Of a stretch of 64,000 nt of DNA, positions 17,594 through 26,166 are shown in pieces (position 1 is the first letter of the stretch; each line of letters starts with the position of its first letter). Both the position numbers and the translations under genes were made by a program. Source of the DNA: Halorubrum sp. 2020YC2 (lineage in GTDB: Archaea > Halobacteriota > Halobacteria > Halobacteriales > Haloferacaceae); the NCBI RefSeq assembly GCF_018623055.1, contig NZ_CP076019.1, positions 992,001 to 1,056,000 on the forward strand, in the 5' to 3' direction. The notes beneath the pieces were generated by a model. That model was given only the letters and a program-made list of their open reading frames with translations, did not search any database and was not told where the DNA came from.

Positions 17594-17811
17594 GGCCGTA
17601 CTCTCTTGGGGCTGACCAAAAGCGTGCGGGGCGCTCTCGGTTGCCGACCGTGCGACTCGCAACGCCGGCCGGCAGGCGGTGGCGAACGCCCCGCGAGTGA
17701 GCGCTTTCGCCTCTCCTCATCCGCGCGCGGAGGGCGCAAGTGAGGGCTCGCGGAGCCCGACTCGACCCCGTCCGGTAGCGGGTTTCCCGAGGTCTCATCC
17801 CCGAGGGCCGT

Positions 17812-18132
17812 TCACTCCTCGTCGTCGGTGCCCTCTGTGCCGGCGAGTTCGGAGACCGCTGCCTCCGACTCCTCCGCGTCCTCAAGGAGCAGCCCGGTCC
17901 CGCCCGCAGCGATCATGCCCACGCCGATCGCGCGCAGCTGCCGGATGTACGCCGGCTTCGCTTCGAGCTCGGAGGCGTTGTCGAAGTTCTTTCCGATCAT
18001 CTTCTTCGTGAGGCGGACGCTCGCCTGTGGGAACAGCGCCGTCACGACTCCCTGAAGCAGTATCATCGCTGAGCCGAACAGACGGCCTTTCTCGCAGTTT
18101 TTCACGCCGACACCTACGTGTCGCTGGCGCAT
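17812..18132 (-). CDS. Small membrane protein, unknown function
   Basis: About 106 residues from the ATG at 18132. A GTG at 18105 and an ATG at 18066 are alternatives, and the conserved-looking core begins at the last (MILLQGVVTALFPQASVRL). Two hydrophobic stretches (GSAMILLQGVVTAL and LRAIGVGMIAAGGTGLLL) flank a basic loop; the tail is acidic. It resembles small haloarchaeal proteins with a hydrophobic-loop-hydrophobic layout of unknown role. Upstream DNA is AT-rich (ATAAATATT). Confidence 0.6.
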   Translation of the reverse strand: MRQRHVGVGVKNCEKGRLFGSAMILLQGVVTALFPQASVRLTKKMIGKNFDNASELEAKPAYIRQLRAIGVGMIAAGGTGLLLEDAEESEAAVSELAGTEGTDDEE

Positions 18133-18295
18133 AAATATTGCTCGTATTATCCAATACTGGTTTTCACTCCGTCGTCTAACTTCGCCCCTCGCTGTAGCTA
18201 GCATATGAAATTGTGTTCAACTACAATACCGTTCACTAAGACGGCGTTCGCGTATCGCTCGCGAGGCGAGGCGTCGACCCGACTCGTCACCGGCT

Positions 18296-19933
18296 TCAGT
18301 CGTCCGCGGTCGCCTCGGGGCGGTACGCCTCGCTGATCGCCTTCCACTTGCCCGAGCGGAACCGCAGGTAGTTGATCGCGGCGGGGATCGTCGTCTCCGC
18401 CATGAACGCGAGGTACAGGCCCCAGAGTCCGATCGCGGGGAGCGCGACCTCCGGGACCGTGAACCCGACGAACGGGACCTCGATCACCGGGGTCGCGAAG
18501 CCGACGAGCGGGACCTCTACTCCCGGTATCGTGAGGACGTCGGGGACCGTTATCGCCGGCGTCGCGTCGTGCGCACCGACGTACGCGAGCGGGATCGACA
18601 CGCAGAACATCCCGAGGAACTGGCTCGCGAAGGGGATCTTCGTGTCGCCGGCGGCGTCGAGGGGCCCGGCCGCCCCGCCCGAGACCCCTTGGAAGATCAC
18701 CGCCGCGCAGGCCGCGTACACGAGGTTGACGGCGATCGGGATCTCGGGGCTGTCGGGCGACTGGGCGAAAAGCGAGACGATGTCCGTCGCGAACGCCGCG
18801 ATCAGCACCGCGGAGACGGCGTACGTCGCCACCGAGAAGCGGATGATGTCGCGGGCGTACGCCTCCGCCTCGTCGGGCCGTTCGACGCCGAGTTCCTGCC
18901 CGACCAGACTGGAGGAGGCGAGGCCGAACCCCCAGCCGGGGGTGTTCATGATCCCCCAGATGCGGCGGGCGATGACGAACGCGGCCACGGTGTTTTCCCC
19001 GAACACGTCGAGGATGGCGAGCATGGGGAACTCGGCGGCCGTCCACACGAGGTTGCGCGCGCCGACGGGCACGCCGATCTCGACGAGGTCGCGAAGCATT
19101 CCGGGGTTGAGGTAGGAGCCGGTCGGGTCGATCGCGACCGGGAACTCCCCGACCAGCGGGGCGCTCCCGCGGACGAGGCCGACGGTGAAGCCGGCGACCG
19201 CGAGCACGTTCGAGAGGACGGTGCCGACCGCGGCCCCCCCGACGCCCCAGCCGAACCCGAAGATGAACAGGGCGCTGAGGACGATGTTCGCGAGCGCGCC
19301 GCCCGCCCGCACCTGCATCGCGGTGTAGGCGTCGTCGCACCCGACGAGCACCCGGCTGCCGACGAGGTTGAGCGCGGCGAACGGGACGCCGAGGCCGACC
19401 ACCCGGAGGTAGTCGGCGCCGTAGGCGATCGCCGCCTCGTTGCTGCTTAAGACGTCGATGAACGCCGGCGCGTACAGCCAGAAGGCGCCGCTGACCGGGA
19501 CGGTGATCGCGACCGCGAGGAGGACGCTCGACCGGACCGCGTCCCCGAGTTCGACGAACGCCTCGGCGCTGTACCGCTGGGAGACCAAGGCGATGGTGCC
19601 GCCGGCGACGCCGCCGCCAAACGCGAACGCGAGCCCCCAGTAGGGCCCCGCGAAGCCGACGCCGGCGACGGCGCTGGTGCCGACCGCGACGCCGACCATC
19701 GCGACGTCGACCGCGTTCTTCGACATCCGGGCGATCCCGGTGACGATCCGCGGCCACGCGAGGTCGGTGGTCCGGACCACCCGGTGGCGGTCGATCAGCC
19801 CGGCGCGCGCGAGGGCGAAGCCGATGTATAAGATTAGCAGGCGGAACGGGTTCGGGAGGCGAGCGCGTAGCGCACCGAGCAGTTCCCGGAGGCGAGTGAG
19901 GAGCGCGCGGAGCGATTTCGGCAGGCGAGACAC
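18296..19933 (-). CDS. MATE-family efflux transporter with an unusual insert
   Basis: A 545-residue multidrug/toxin extrusion type antiporter, longer than the usual 450-480. About twelve hydrophobic segments are visible, with the duplicated MATE halves (MSKNAVDVAMVGVAVGTSAVAGVG and FVIARRIWGIMNTPGWGFGLASSSLVGQELG). Between two late helices, about residues 460-505, there is an extra proline- and valine-rich stretch with internal repetition (VPLVGFATP, VPFVGFTVP). The first about 30 residues are basic and amphipathic. Substrate unknown; such proteins export cations or drugs using H+ or Na+. Confidence 0.9.
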   Translation of the reverse strand: MSRLPKSLRALLTRLRELLGALRARLPNPFRLLILYIGFALARAGLIDRHRVVRTTDLAWPRIVTGIARMSKNAVDVAMVGVAVGTSAVAGVGFAGPYWGLAFAFGGGVAGGTIALVSQRYSAEAFVELGDAVRSSVLLAVAITVPVSGAFWLYAPAFIDVLSSNEAAIAYGADYLRVVGLGVPFAALNLVGSRVLVGCDDAYTAMQVRAGGALANIVLSALFIFGFGWGVGGAAVGTVLSNVLAVAGFTVGLVRGSAPLVGEFPVAIDPTGSYLNPGMLRDLVEIGVPVGARNLVWTAAEFPMLAILDVFGENTVAAFVIARRIWGIMNTPGWGFGLASSSLVGQELGVERPDEAEAYARDIIRFSVATYAVSAVLIAAFATDIVSLFAQSPDSPEIPIAVNLVYAACAAVIFQGVSGGAAGPLDAAGDTKIPFASQFLGMFCVSIPLAYVGAHDATPAITVPDVLTIPGVEVPLVGFATPVIEVPFVGFTVPEVALPAIGLWGLYLAFMAETTIPAAINYLRFRSGKWKAISEAYRPEATADD

Positions 19934-20019
19934 GGCGGGTGCCCCCCTTTCCCGCTGGCGGCTAAAGGGGTTTCGTCACGCGGCAGACGGTTCCGGATCG
20001 CGGGGCGCGAGACCCGCCG

Positions 20020-20460
20020 TCAGGCCCCGGAGACCAGGTACACGGCCGCGGCGGCGAAGACGATCCCCAGCCCCTTGCGGGCCGTGAACGACTCGCCGAG
20101 GAACAGGAAGCCGATCACCGACGAGAAGACGAGGAACATCGCGAAGATGGGCGTCACGACGCTCACCGGACCCAAGGAGAGCGAGCGGTACAGCGCGAGG
20201 ATGCCGATGGCGAGGAAGACTCCGGCCGCGAGCACGTGTGCCAGCTTCGGAGAGGCGAGGTGCGTGGTGAATCCCTGTCCGGTGTACGCGATCACGCCGA
20301 TCGCCATGGCGACGAGCAGGGTGTTCGAGACGACGACCGCGACGTCGCTCGGGATCGCGTTCGGACCGGTCGTAGCGACGCGCATCAGCGGAGAGACGAA
20401 GGCGTACGCGCCCATCGCGAGCAGCGCGTACGGGAGATACGTCGTGGCCGTAGCGTCCAT
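20020..20460 (-). CDS. Single-domain EamA/DMT transporter
   Basis: A 146-residue membrane protein with four to five hydrophobic segments and the EamA-type ending (LALYRSLSLGPVSVVTPIFAMFLVFSS, then GFLFLGESFTARKGLGIVFAAAAVYLV). Only one EamA repeat is present, against two in typical 10-TM members, so it probably works as a dimer. The ATG at 20460 is the standard start. Substrate unknown. Confidence 0.85.
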   Translation of the reverse strand: MDATATTYLPYALLAMGAYAFVSPLMRVATTGPNAIPSDVAVVVSNTLLVAMAIGVIAYTGQGFTTHLASPKLAHVLAAGVFLAIGILALYRSLSLGPVSVVTPIFAMFLVFSSVIGFLFLGESFTARKGLGIVFAAAAVYLVSGA

Positions 20461-20490
20461 ATCCCCGGGTGGCCCCCCGGCGGCAAGTGC

Positions 20491-22281
20491 CTATCGACCC
20501 GGACCGGGCGGCGACCCGAGCGGTGCCCGCTCGTCCCCGGCCGGTTCGTCGTCGGGGGACGGTTCGTCGCGGTCGGTCCCGCAGTCGTCGCCGTCCGCCT
20601 CCGACCGGTCGAGCGGGACGCAGACGGTCACCGCCGTTCCCCGCGGATCGCGCTCGTCGAACCGGATCCGACCGCCGAGGTGGTCGACGCCCCACTTGAC
20701 GATCCACAGCCCGATCCCGCTGCCGTGTCGCAGCGGCGTCTCCGTCCCGCGGTCCAGCACGTCGTACTCGGCGGGGTCGATCCCCGGCCCGTCGTCCGCG
20801 ACGGTGACGTCGACCCAGCCGTCCTCGGCGGCCGCGTCGATCCCGACCCACGGCGCCTCCGCGTCGTTGTGGCGGACCGCGTTCGAACAGAGGTTCTCCA
20901 AGACGACCCGCAACACGACCGGTACCGTGACGGCCGGCATCGGCCCGACCTCGACCGCCGCGTCGGGGTCGAGGCCCCGCGCGTCAGCGACCGCATCGTC
21001 GACAATCTCCGGCAGCGGCGCGGACGCGAACTCCTCGGTCGGGTCGAACAGCTCGCCGGCGGCCCGGGTGCGCTCGCTGAGTTCGAGCATCCGTCCCGCG
21101 CTCTCCTCGATGACGGTCAGGGCGCGCTCGTCGGTCGGGTCGGCCCGGAGCCGTTCCGCGTACCCCTGAATGAGGTTCGTCTCGGTGCGAACGTCGTGAC
21201 GGAACACGCGGTTCAACACGTTGAGCCGCTGCTGTTGCCCGAGATACGCCCCGACGTCGTGGAACGTTATCACCCGGGCGGTAGTGCGGTCGTGGTCGTC
21301 GACCACGCCCCGAACCGTCGCCTCGTACGGCCGCTGGCCGTCGCGTCCGACGATCGGGATCGCTCGCGGCTTTCCCCCGTCGCCGGCGTCGAGTTCGCGG
21401 ACCGCGTCGTACTTCGGAACGACCGCCGGGGCGGGCTTCCCGATCGCGGTGCGGCGGTCGACCCCGAACGTCTCGGCCGCGCTCTCGTTCAAGTCGACGA
21501 TGAACCCCTCGGTCCCGACGACGAAGACCGGGTCGTGGAGCTGCTCGAAGACGAGCTGGCGCGCGCGGCGGCGCGGGGCCGGCGCGAGCGTCAGCAGCCG
21601 GAACCGCGAGAGCGCGAGCAGGTACGCCACCCCGGAGACCGCGAACACCAGCGGCGTGGGGTCGAGCCCGGGAACCGGTATCGCGCCGGAGAGGTACGCG
21701 ACGCTGCCGGCCCACGGCGCCGCGGTCCCGATCAGCAGGGCCGCGCTCTGTCCCCGGAAGGGCCGGGCGTCGTCGCGGATCAGCCGGATCAGGGGGACCG
21801 ACCCGACCGCGCCGAGGAGGTAGGTGTACCCCGCGATGACGTAGTACAGCGGGCCGGGGACGACGTCGAGGACCGTCCCGACGCCGGTCTCCCGCACGAC
21901 GCGGTCGACCGCGAGGAGGCTGCCCGGGTCGCCGGCGGCGGCGACGGCGACGGTGGCGGCGGGCACGACGGCCACCAGCGCCACGGAGAAGGGTGTCACG
22001 TAGCGGTCGCGGCCGGTGTACTCCAGCGCGAAGAAGAACCACCCCACGGGAATCGCGACGACGCCGATCCACTGGACGTCGTACCACAGCGCCTTCGCGG
22101 GCAGCGTCGCCGCCTCCAGTTCGAAGACGAGGAACGTCGCCCACCAGACCTGCCCGGCGAGCAGCACCGCGAGCCACGTCGCGCCCGGCTCCGGCCGCTC
22201 CCGCCACGCGAGGAGCGCCGCGGCTAAGCCGATCGTCACGGCAACGAGGAGTGCGACTGAGAGCGGACTCAGCGCGGACAT
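20491..22281 (-). CDS. 7TM-PAS sensor histidine kinase
   Basis: A 596-residue membrane histidine kinase. The first about 220 residues carry seven hydrophobic segments of the 7TM histidine-kinase N-terminal type, followed by a PAS domain (about 245-350, ending RVITFHDVGAYL). The phosphoacceptor is in FRHDVRTETNLIQGYAE (about 365). The ATPase has N-box NLCSNAVRHN (about 464), G1 VADDGPGID and G2 RHGSGIGLWIVKWGV. The tail is acidic. No response regulator is adjacent, so it is an orphan kinase; its signal is unknown. Confidence 0.9.
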   Translation of the reverse strand: MSALSPLSVALLVAVTIGLAAALLAWRERPEPGATWLAVLLAGQVWWATFLVFELEAATLPAKALWYDVQWIGVVAIPVGWFFFALEYTGRDRYVTPFSVALVAVVPAATVAVAAAGDPGSLLAVDRVVRETGVGTVLDVVPGPLYYVIAGYTYLLGAVGSVPLIRLIRDDARPFRGQSAALLIGTAAPWAGSVAYLSGAIPVPGLDPTPLVFAVSGVAYLLALSRFRLLTLAPAPRRRARQLVFEQLHDPVFVVGTEGFIVDLNESAAETFGVDRRTAIGKPAPAVVPKYDAVRELDAGDGGKPRAIPIVGRDGQRPYEATVRGVVDDHDRTTARVITFHDVGAYLGQQQRLNVLNRVFRHDVRTETNLIQGYAERLRADPTDERALTVIEESAGRMLELSERTRAAGELFDPTEEFASAPLPEIVDDAVADARGLDPDAAVEVGPMPAVTVPVVLRVVLENLCSNAVRHNDAEAPWVGIDAAAEDGWVDVTVADDGPGIDPAEYDVLDRGTETPLRHGSGIGLWIVKWGVDHLGGRIRFDERDPRGTAVTVCVPLDRSEADGDDCGTDRDEPSPDDEPAGDERAPLGSPPGPGR

Positions 22282-22300
22282 AGAATTTTTTACGCGTATT

Positions 22301-22312
22301 GTATTTATAACT
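22301..22312 (-). promoter_or_regulatory. TATA box for the 7TM kinase gene
   Basis: The minus strand reads AGTTATAAATAC, about 20-31 nt before the ATG at 22281, a near-consensus archaeal TATA box for a leaderless mRNA. Confidence 0.6.
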
Positions 22313-22335
22313 CATCGGATCGGGTTATCAGATTG

Positions 22336-22341
22336 AAAAAA
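22336..22341 (-). terminator. T6 run after the UbiA-family gene
   Basis: The minus strand reads CGATTTTTTCAAT about 38-43 nt past the stop of the UbiA-family gene and just before the kinase promoter, a likely U-tract terminator. Confidence 0.5.
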
Positions 22342-22378
22342 TCGGTCGGCGCGGCCTCGGCGCCGCGGTCCTCGCGTT

Positions 22379-23344
22379 TCAGCCGCTGAGCGCGACGAGA
22401 ACCGCGCCGGCCACGAGGTAGCTGCAGTCGGGCGCCACGCCGAGTGCTGCGCCGTCGAGCCGGTCCGCTAACGCCGTGACGGCCACGGAGACCGCGAGGC
22501 CCGCGGCGAGCGCGACGAGGGCCGGCCCCGACGCGGCGCCGGTCGCGGCGACGACCGCCAGCAGTCCGGCGGCGACTGCGTCGACGCCGAGCAGGATCCG
22601 GCGCGTTCCGGCGACCCCGCACGCGACCGGGAGCGTCGACACGCCCCGCGCTGCGTCGGCCGCGACGTCCCTGACGTTCGGGACCTCGACGTCGACGAAC
22701 GAGCGGAGGGCGACGTACCCGAAGAGGAGCGCGACCGTCGGCGTCCCGACCGCACCGGCGGGGACGCCGGCGAACGCGAGCGGGGCGGCGACGACGGCGA
22801 CCGCCCACGCGAGCGCGACCGCCGCGGAGTTGAGGAGGAAGACGTCCTTCAGCCGCGGGACGGAGACCTCCCCGAGCGGCGCGGCGAGGTCCCCGAGGGC
22901 CGGCAGCCAGTCGGAGGCGTAGCCGATCCACACCGCGCCCGGGACGAGGACGAGCGCTGTCGCCGCGGGACCCGCGCCGACCGCGAGCGCGACCGCCAGC
23001 CCGTAGCTCAGCGCGGCGGCGGTCATCAGCTGATCGCCGTAGCGGAGGGCGACCCGCGCCCTCGCCGGCGTCGACCCCATGTCCCCCTCGGCGTCCGCGA
23101 CGTGGTCCGCGGCGTACACCGCGAACGCCACGAGGCCGACCGCGACCGGCGCGGTCGACCGCGGAACGCCGAGCGCGGCCGCCGCCACCGCCACCTCGAC
23201 GGCGGCGACGAGCGCCGCGAACGGCGCGCCCGCGGCGAACGCGGCGACCCCTCGGAGCACGCCCGAACCGCGGGTGGTTTGACGTGAACGAGACCCCTCT
23301 GTCGTGCCATCTGTCTTCGACGGTCTGGTCGGTTCGTTTGCCAT
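22379..23344 (-). CDS. UbiA-family prenyltransferase-like membrane protein
   Basis: A 321-residue multi-span protein. The aspartate motif YAADHVADAEGD (about residue 75-86) matches the first NDxxDxxxD-type motif of UbiA enzymes in a diverged form, and VPNVRDVAADAARGVSTLP (about 210-228) the second. Eight to nine hydrophobic segments follow the family layout. Members attach prenyl chains to aromatic or lipid acceptors; the acceptor here is not predictable. The ATG at 23344 is preferred over an upstream TTG. A strong hairpin lies directly before it. Confidence 0.78.
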   Translation of the reverse strand: MANEPTRPSKTDGTTEGSRSRQTTRGSGVLRGVAAFAAGAPFAALVAAVEVAVAAAALGVPRSTAPVAVGLVAFAVYAADHVADAEGDMGSTPARARVALRYGDQLMTAAALSYGLAVALAVGAGPAATALVLVPGAVWIGYASDWLPALGDLAAPLGEVSVPRLKDVFLLNSAAVALAWAVAVVAAPLAFAGVPAGAVGTPTVALLFGYVALRSFVDVEVPNVRDVAADAARGVSTLPVACGVAGTRRILLGVDAVAAGLLAVVAATGAASGPALVALAAGLAVSVAVTALADRLDGAALGVAPDCSYLVAGAVLVALSG

Positions 23345-23349
23345 TGAGC

Positions 23350-23375
23350 CGTTCGCCGCCGGGCGGCGGCGAACG
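23350..23375. repeat. Perfect 11-bp hairpin before the UbiA-family start codon
   Basis: CGTTCGCCGCC (23350-23360) and its exact complement GGCGGCGAACG (23365-23375), with a 4-nt loop. It begins 6 nt before the ATG at 23344, on the mRNA leader if the transcript starts upstream. Confidence 0.7.
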
Positions 23376-23523
23376 TCCGAAGTGAGCAACCGAGTCGTAT
23401 CTATCCACCCCGTACGGCGTTAATAAAACCGAACGTGCGGTGTGATTTGTTTGCCCGAGACGCCGCGGCGCCTCGGGCTCGGGCTTCAGTACGCTTTTGA
23501 CCCGAGCGGGCGATCCCTCGGGT

Positions 23524-24291
23524 ATGGACGGAACCTTCGACCACGTGATGATCCGCGTCGAGGACCTCGAAGAGAGCCTCGACTGGTACCAGACGCACCT
23601 GAACTACGAGGAGAAGGGCCGTTGGAAGGCCGACACGTTCACCAACGTCTTCCTCGGCCCCGAGGACGTCCACGAGGACGGCGCGCTCTTAGAGCTCACC
23701 TACAACCACGACGGCCGGAGCTACGAGATGGGCGACGCGTGGGGCCACATCGCGGTCCGCGTCCCCGAGGACGCCTTGCAGGAGTCGTACGACCAGCTGA
23801 TGGACGAGGGGGTCGAGGACTACCGCGACCCCGACTCGTGCGGGAACCGCTACGCGTTCGTGAAGGACCCCGACGGCCACGAGATCGAGATCGTCAAGCG
23901 CGACCACGGCGCGAAGTGGAGCATCGACCACGCGATGGTCCGCGTCGAGGACGCCGACGAGGCGCTCGGCTACTGGACCCGGAAGTTCGAGTACACCGAG
24001 TTCCCCGGCCGCTGGGAGGCCGACTCCTTCTCGAACTACTTCGTCGCGCCCGAGGACGCCGCGGACGAGGCCATGAAGCTCGAACTCACCTACAACTACG
24101 ACGGCCGCGAGTACACGATGGGCGACGGCTGGGGCCACGTCGCGGTCCGCGTCGACGACCTCGACGAGGCGTGGGACGACCTGATGACCCGCGAGGCGCC
24201 CGACTACCGCGACCCCGCCTCCTGCGACCACAACTACGCGTTCACGAAGGACCAGGACGGCCACGAGGTCGAACTGGTCACGCAAGAGTAA
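23524..24291 (+). CDS. Tandem VOC (glyoxalase-fold) protein
   Basis: A 255-residue protein made of two similar glyoxalase I-type modules. Module 1 (residues 1-130) has FDHVMIRVEDLEESLDWYQ, LLELTYNHDG and FVKDPDGHEIEIV; module 2 (about 133-255) repeats it as IDHAMVRVEDADEALGYWT, LELTYNYDG and FTKDQDGHEVELV. Histidine and glutamate metal ligands are kept in both. Lactoylglutathione-lyase-like, but haloarchaea lack glutathione, so the true substrate is probably another thiol adduct or unrelated. The ATG at 23524 starts at the first module. Confidence 0.9.
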   Translation: MDGTFDHVMIRVEDLEESLDWYQTHLNYEEKGRWKADTFTNVFLGPEDVHEDGALLELTYNHDGRSYEMGDAWGHIAVRVPEDALQESYDQLMDEGVEDYRDPDSCGNRYAFVKDPDGHEIEIVKRDHGAKWSIDHAMVRVEDADEALGYWTRKFEYTEFPGRWEADSFSNYFVAPEDAADEAMKLELTYNYDGREYTMGDGWGHVAVRVDDLDEAWDDLMTREAPDYRDPASCDHNYAFTKDQDGHEVELVTQE

Positions 24292-24354
24292 TCTGATCCC
24301 GACCGCCGTCGCGTCCGGCACCGCTCAGGCGGACTCGACCCGGTGACCTCGAAC

Positions 24355-24449
24355 CGCTCGCCCCGTTCTCGACCGCCCGCCCCGTTCTCGACCGCCCGCC
24401 CCGTTCTCGACCGCCCGCCCCGTTCTCGACCGCTCGCCCCGTTCTCGAC
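24355..24449. repeat. 19-bp tandem repeat, five copies
   Basis: Five head-to-tail units of 19 bp (CGCCCGCCCCGTTCTCGAC or with one C/T change), plus a degenerate start of a sixth. It fills the space between two convergent genes and stops 8 nt short of the DUF35 gene's stop. Confidence 0.92.
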
Positions 24450-24457
24450 CGCCCGTC

Positions 24458-24889
24458 TCAGTCACCCGTCGCGGGGCGGAAGACGACGAGTCGTTCGCCG
24501 TCGGTGACGCGCTCTCCGACCTCGACCGCGACCCGGTCGCCGGTCTCGACCTCGGGCGTCGCGTCGCCCTCGGGGTCGCCGTCGCGGACGATCCCGGTCA
24601 GCCGCGTCGGGCCGAAGTCGACCACCGCGGTCGCGTACGGCGCGTCGTCCGCGAAGCGCGGCGAGGGGACGTGAACGACGCTGTGCGCCTCGACGGTCCC
24701 CGTCTCGTCGAGGGGATCGCGAGAGAGGTCTGTCGACCCGCACTCGGGGCACACCCGGCGCGGCGGGAGCGACCCGTGCCCGCGCGGGCAGGTCAGCGCG
24801 AACCCGTCGTCGTCCGCCAGCGCGTCGAGCCACTCGGCGTACTCCCGGTCGGTCGGGACCCCCGGGTCTCCCCCGTCCTCGTCGCTCAT
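24458..24889 (-). CDS. Zn-ribbon/OB-fold (DUF35-type) thiolase partner
   Basis: A 143-residue protein with an N-terminal rubredoxin-like zinc ribbon (TCPRGHGSLPPRRVCPECGST, four Cys/His candidates) and a C-terminal OB fold (TGTVEAHSVVHVPSPRFADD, then TRLTGIVRDG and GDRVAVEVGE). In archaea such proteins bind thiolases and channel acyl-CoA. It overlaps the end of the thiolase gene by 4 nt on the same strand, so the two are co-translated. The start at 24889 gives the standard length. Confidence 0.88.
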   Translation of the reverse strand: MSDEDGGDPGVPTDREYAEWLDALADDDGFALTCPRGHGSLPPRRVCPECGSTDLSRDPLDETGTVEAHSVVHVPSPRFADDAPYATAVVDFGPTRLTGIVRDGDPEGDATPEVETGDRVAVEVGERVTDGERLVVFRPATGD

Positions 24890-26052
24890 TCCGCCACCTC
24901 CAGCACGTGGACCACCGCGCTGGCGACGGTTCCCCCCGCGTTGTGCGCGACGCCGACCTCGGCGTCGGGGACGTGCCCGCTGTTGGGGTGGTCGCCGCGG
25001 AGCAGACGGGTCAGCTCCGCGATCTGGGAGCCGCCGGTCGCGCCGACCGGGTGCCCCTTCGCCTTCAGTCCGCCCGAGAGGTTCACCGGGAGGTCGCCGT
25101 CGGCGGTCGTGACCCCCTCGCGGGCCGCCGCGATCCCCTCGCCCGGCTCGAACAGCCCCAGCGACTCCAGCGCCAGGACCTCGGCGATCGTGAAGCAGTC
25201 GTGGACCTCCGCGACGTCGACGTCTGTCGCCTCGAGCCCGGCGTCGGCGTAGGCCGCGTCGGCCGCGTCGTCCGCGGCGGGCGTCCGCGCGAGGTGCTCG
25301 CGGTCGCCCAACGCCATCCGGTCGGTCCCCTGACCGGTTCCCGTCACCGCGACCGACGCGTCGAGGCTGTGGTCGGCCGCGTACTCCTCGGACACCAACA
25401 CGAGCGCGCTCGCGCCGTCGGTGATCGGGCAGGCGTCGTAGAGGTGGAGCGGCTCCGCGACCGGGGGGGCGTCCATCGCCTCGTCGACGGACACCTCCTT
25501 GCGGTACTGCGCGTACTCGTTCGACACGGCGTTGGCGTGGTTCTTCGACGCGACGTGCGCGAGGTCCTCGCGGCTCCCGCCGTAGGCGTCGAAGTACGCG
25601 TTCGCCATGAGCGCGTAGGCCCCGGGGAAGGTGACGCCCGCGCGGACCTCGAAGAGGTCGTCGGCCGCGATGGCGAGCCCCTCCGTCACCTCGTCTGTCG
25701 GGAGGTTCGTCATACGCTCCATCCCGCCCGCGAGGACGACGTCGGCGTCCCCGGCGGCCACCGTCCGGACCGCCTCGCGCACCGCGACGCCGGCCGACGC
25801 GCACGCCGACTCGTAGCGCGTCGCCGGACAGCCGACCCCCGCGGCCTCGGCCATCAGCGGCGCCTGGTGGCCCTGGTGCTCCGCGAGCGCCCCCATGAAG
25901 TTCCCGTAGTTCAGCTCCTCGACGTCGGCCCTGTCGACGTCTGCGTCCTCGAACGCCCGCAGCGCGGCCTCGCCGAACAGGTCGCGACCGGTGCGCTCCG
26001 GGTGGCTACCGAAGCGCGTCAGCCCGACCCCGGCGACGCGTACGTCTGTCAT
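24886..26052 (-). CDS. Thiolase / acetyl-CoA acetyltransferase family protein (SCP-x type)
   Basis: A 388-residue thiolase-fold enzyme. The acyl-accepting Cys84 is in YESACASAGVA, with VHDCFTIAE (about 295) and the terminal GGLKAKGHPVGATGG and AHNAGGTV motifs. The arrangement fits the non-condensing SCP-x/archaeal thiolases that form a complex with a DUF35 protein. Expected role is claisen or thiolytic cleavage of acyl-CoA, for example acetoacetyl-CoA formation in the mevalonate route; HMG-CoA synthase is not next to it here, so fatty-acid or other acyl turnover is equally possible. Confidence 0.92.
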   Translation of the reverse strand: MTDVRVAGVGLTRFGSHPERTGRDLFGEAALRAFEDADVDRADVEELNYGNFMGALAEHQGHQAPLMAEAAGVGCPATRYESACASAGVAVREAVRTVAAGDADVVLAGGMERMTNLPTDEVTEGLAIAADDLFEVRAGVTFPGAYALMANAYFDAYGGSREDLAHVASKNHANAVSNEYAQYRKEVSVDEAMDAPPVAEPLHLYDACPITDGASALVLVSEEYAADHSLDASVAVTGTGQGTDRMALGDREHLARTPAADDAADAAYADAGLEATDVDVAEVHDCFTIAEVLALESLGLFEPGEGIAAAREGVTTADGDLPVNLSGGLKAKGHPVGATGGSQIAELTRLLRGDHPNSGHVPDAEVGVAHNAGGTVASAVVHVLEVAE

Positions 26053-26166
26053 ACAGGAACGATGATCGGGGATGCGGTTTATCTCTGCCGGAAGCGGGGG
26101 TTCCGGTCGCTCGACGGGAGCGAGCGGCGGTCGAAAAGGCGGGGCGGAACGGGTGAAATCCCTCTG

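Noticed and set aside
17594-17811. Possible non-coding RNA between UspA and the small membrane gene
   Set aside because: GC-rich with some complementarity (GCGCGCGGAGGGCGC region) but no second copy and no covariation to support it.
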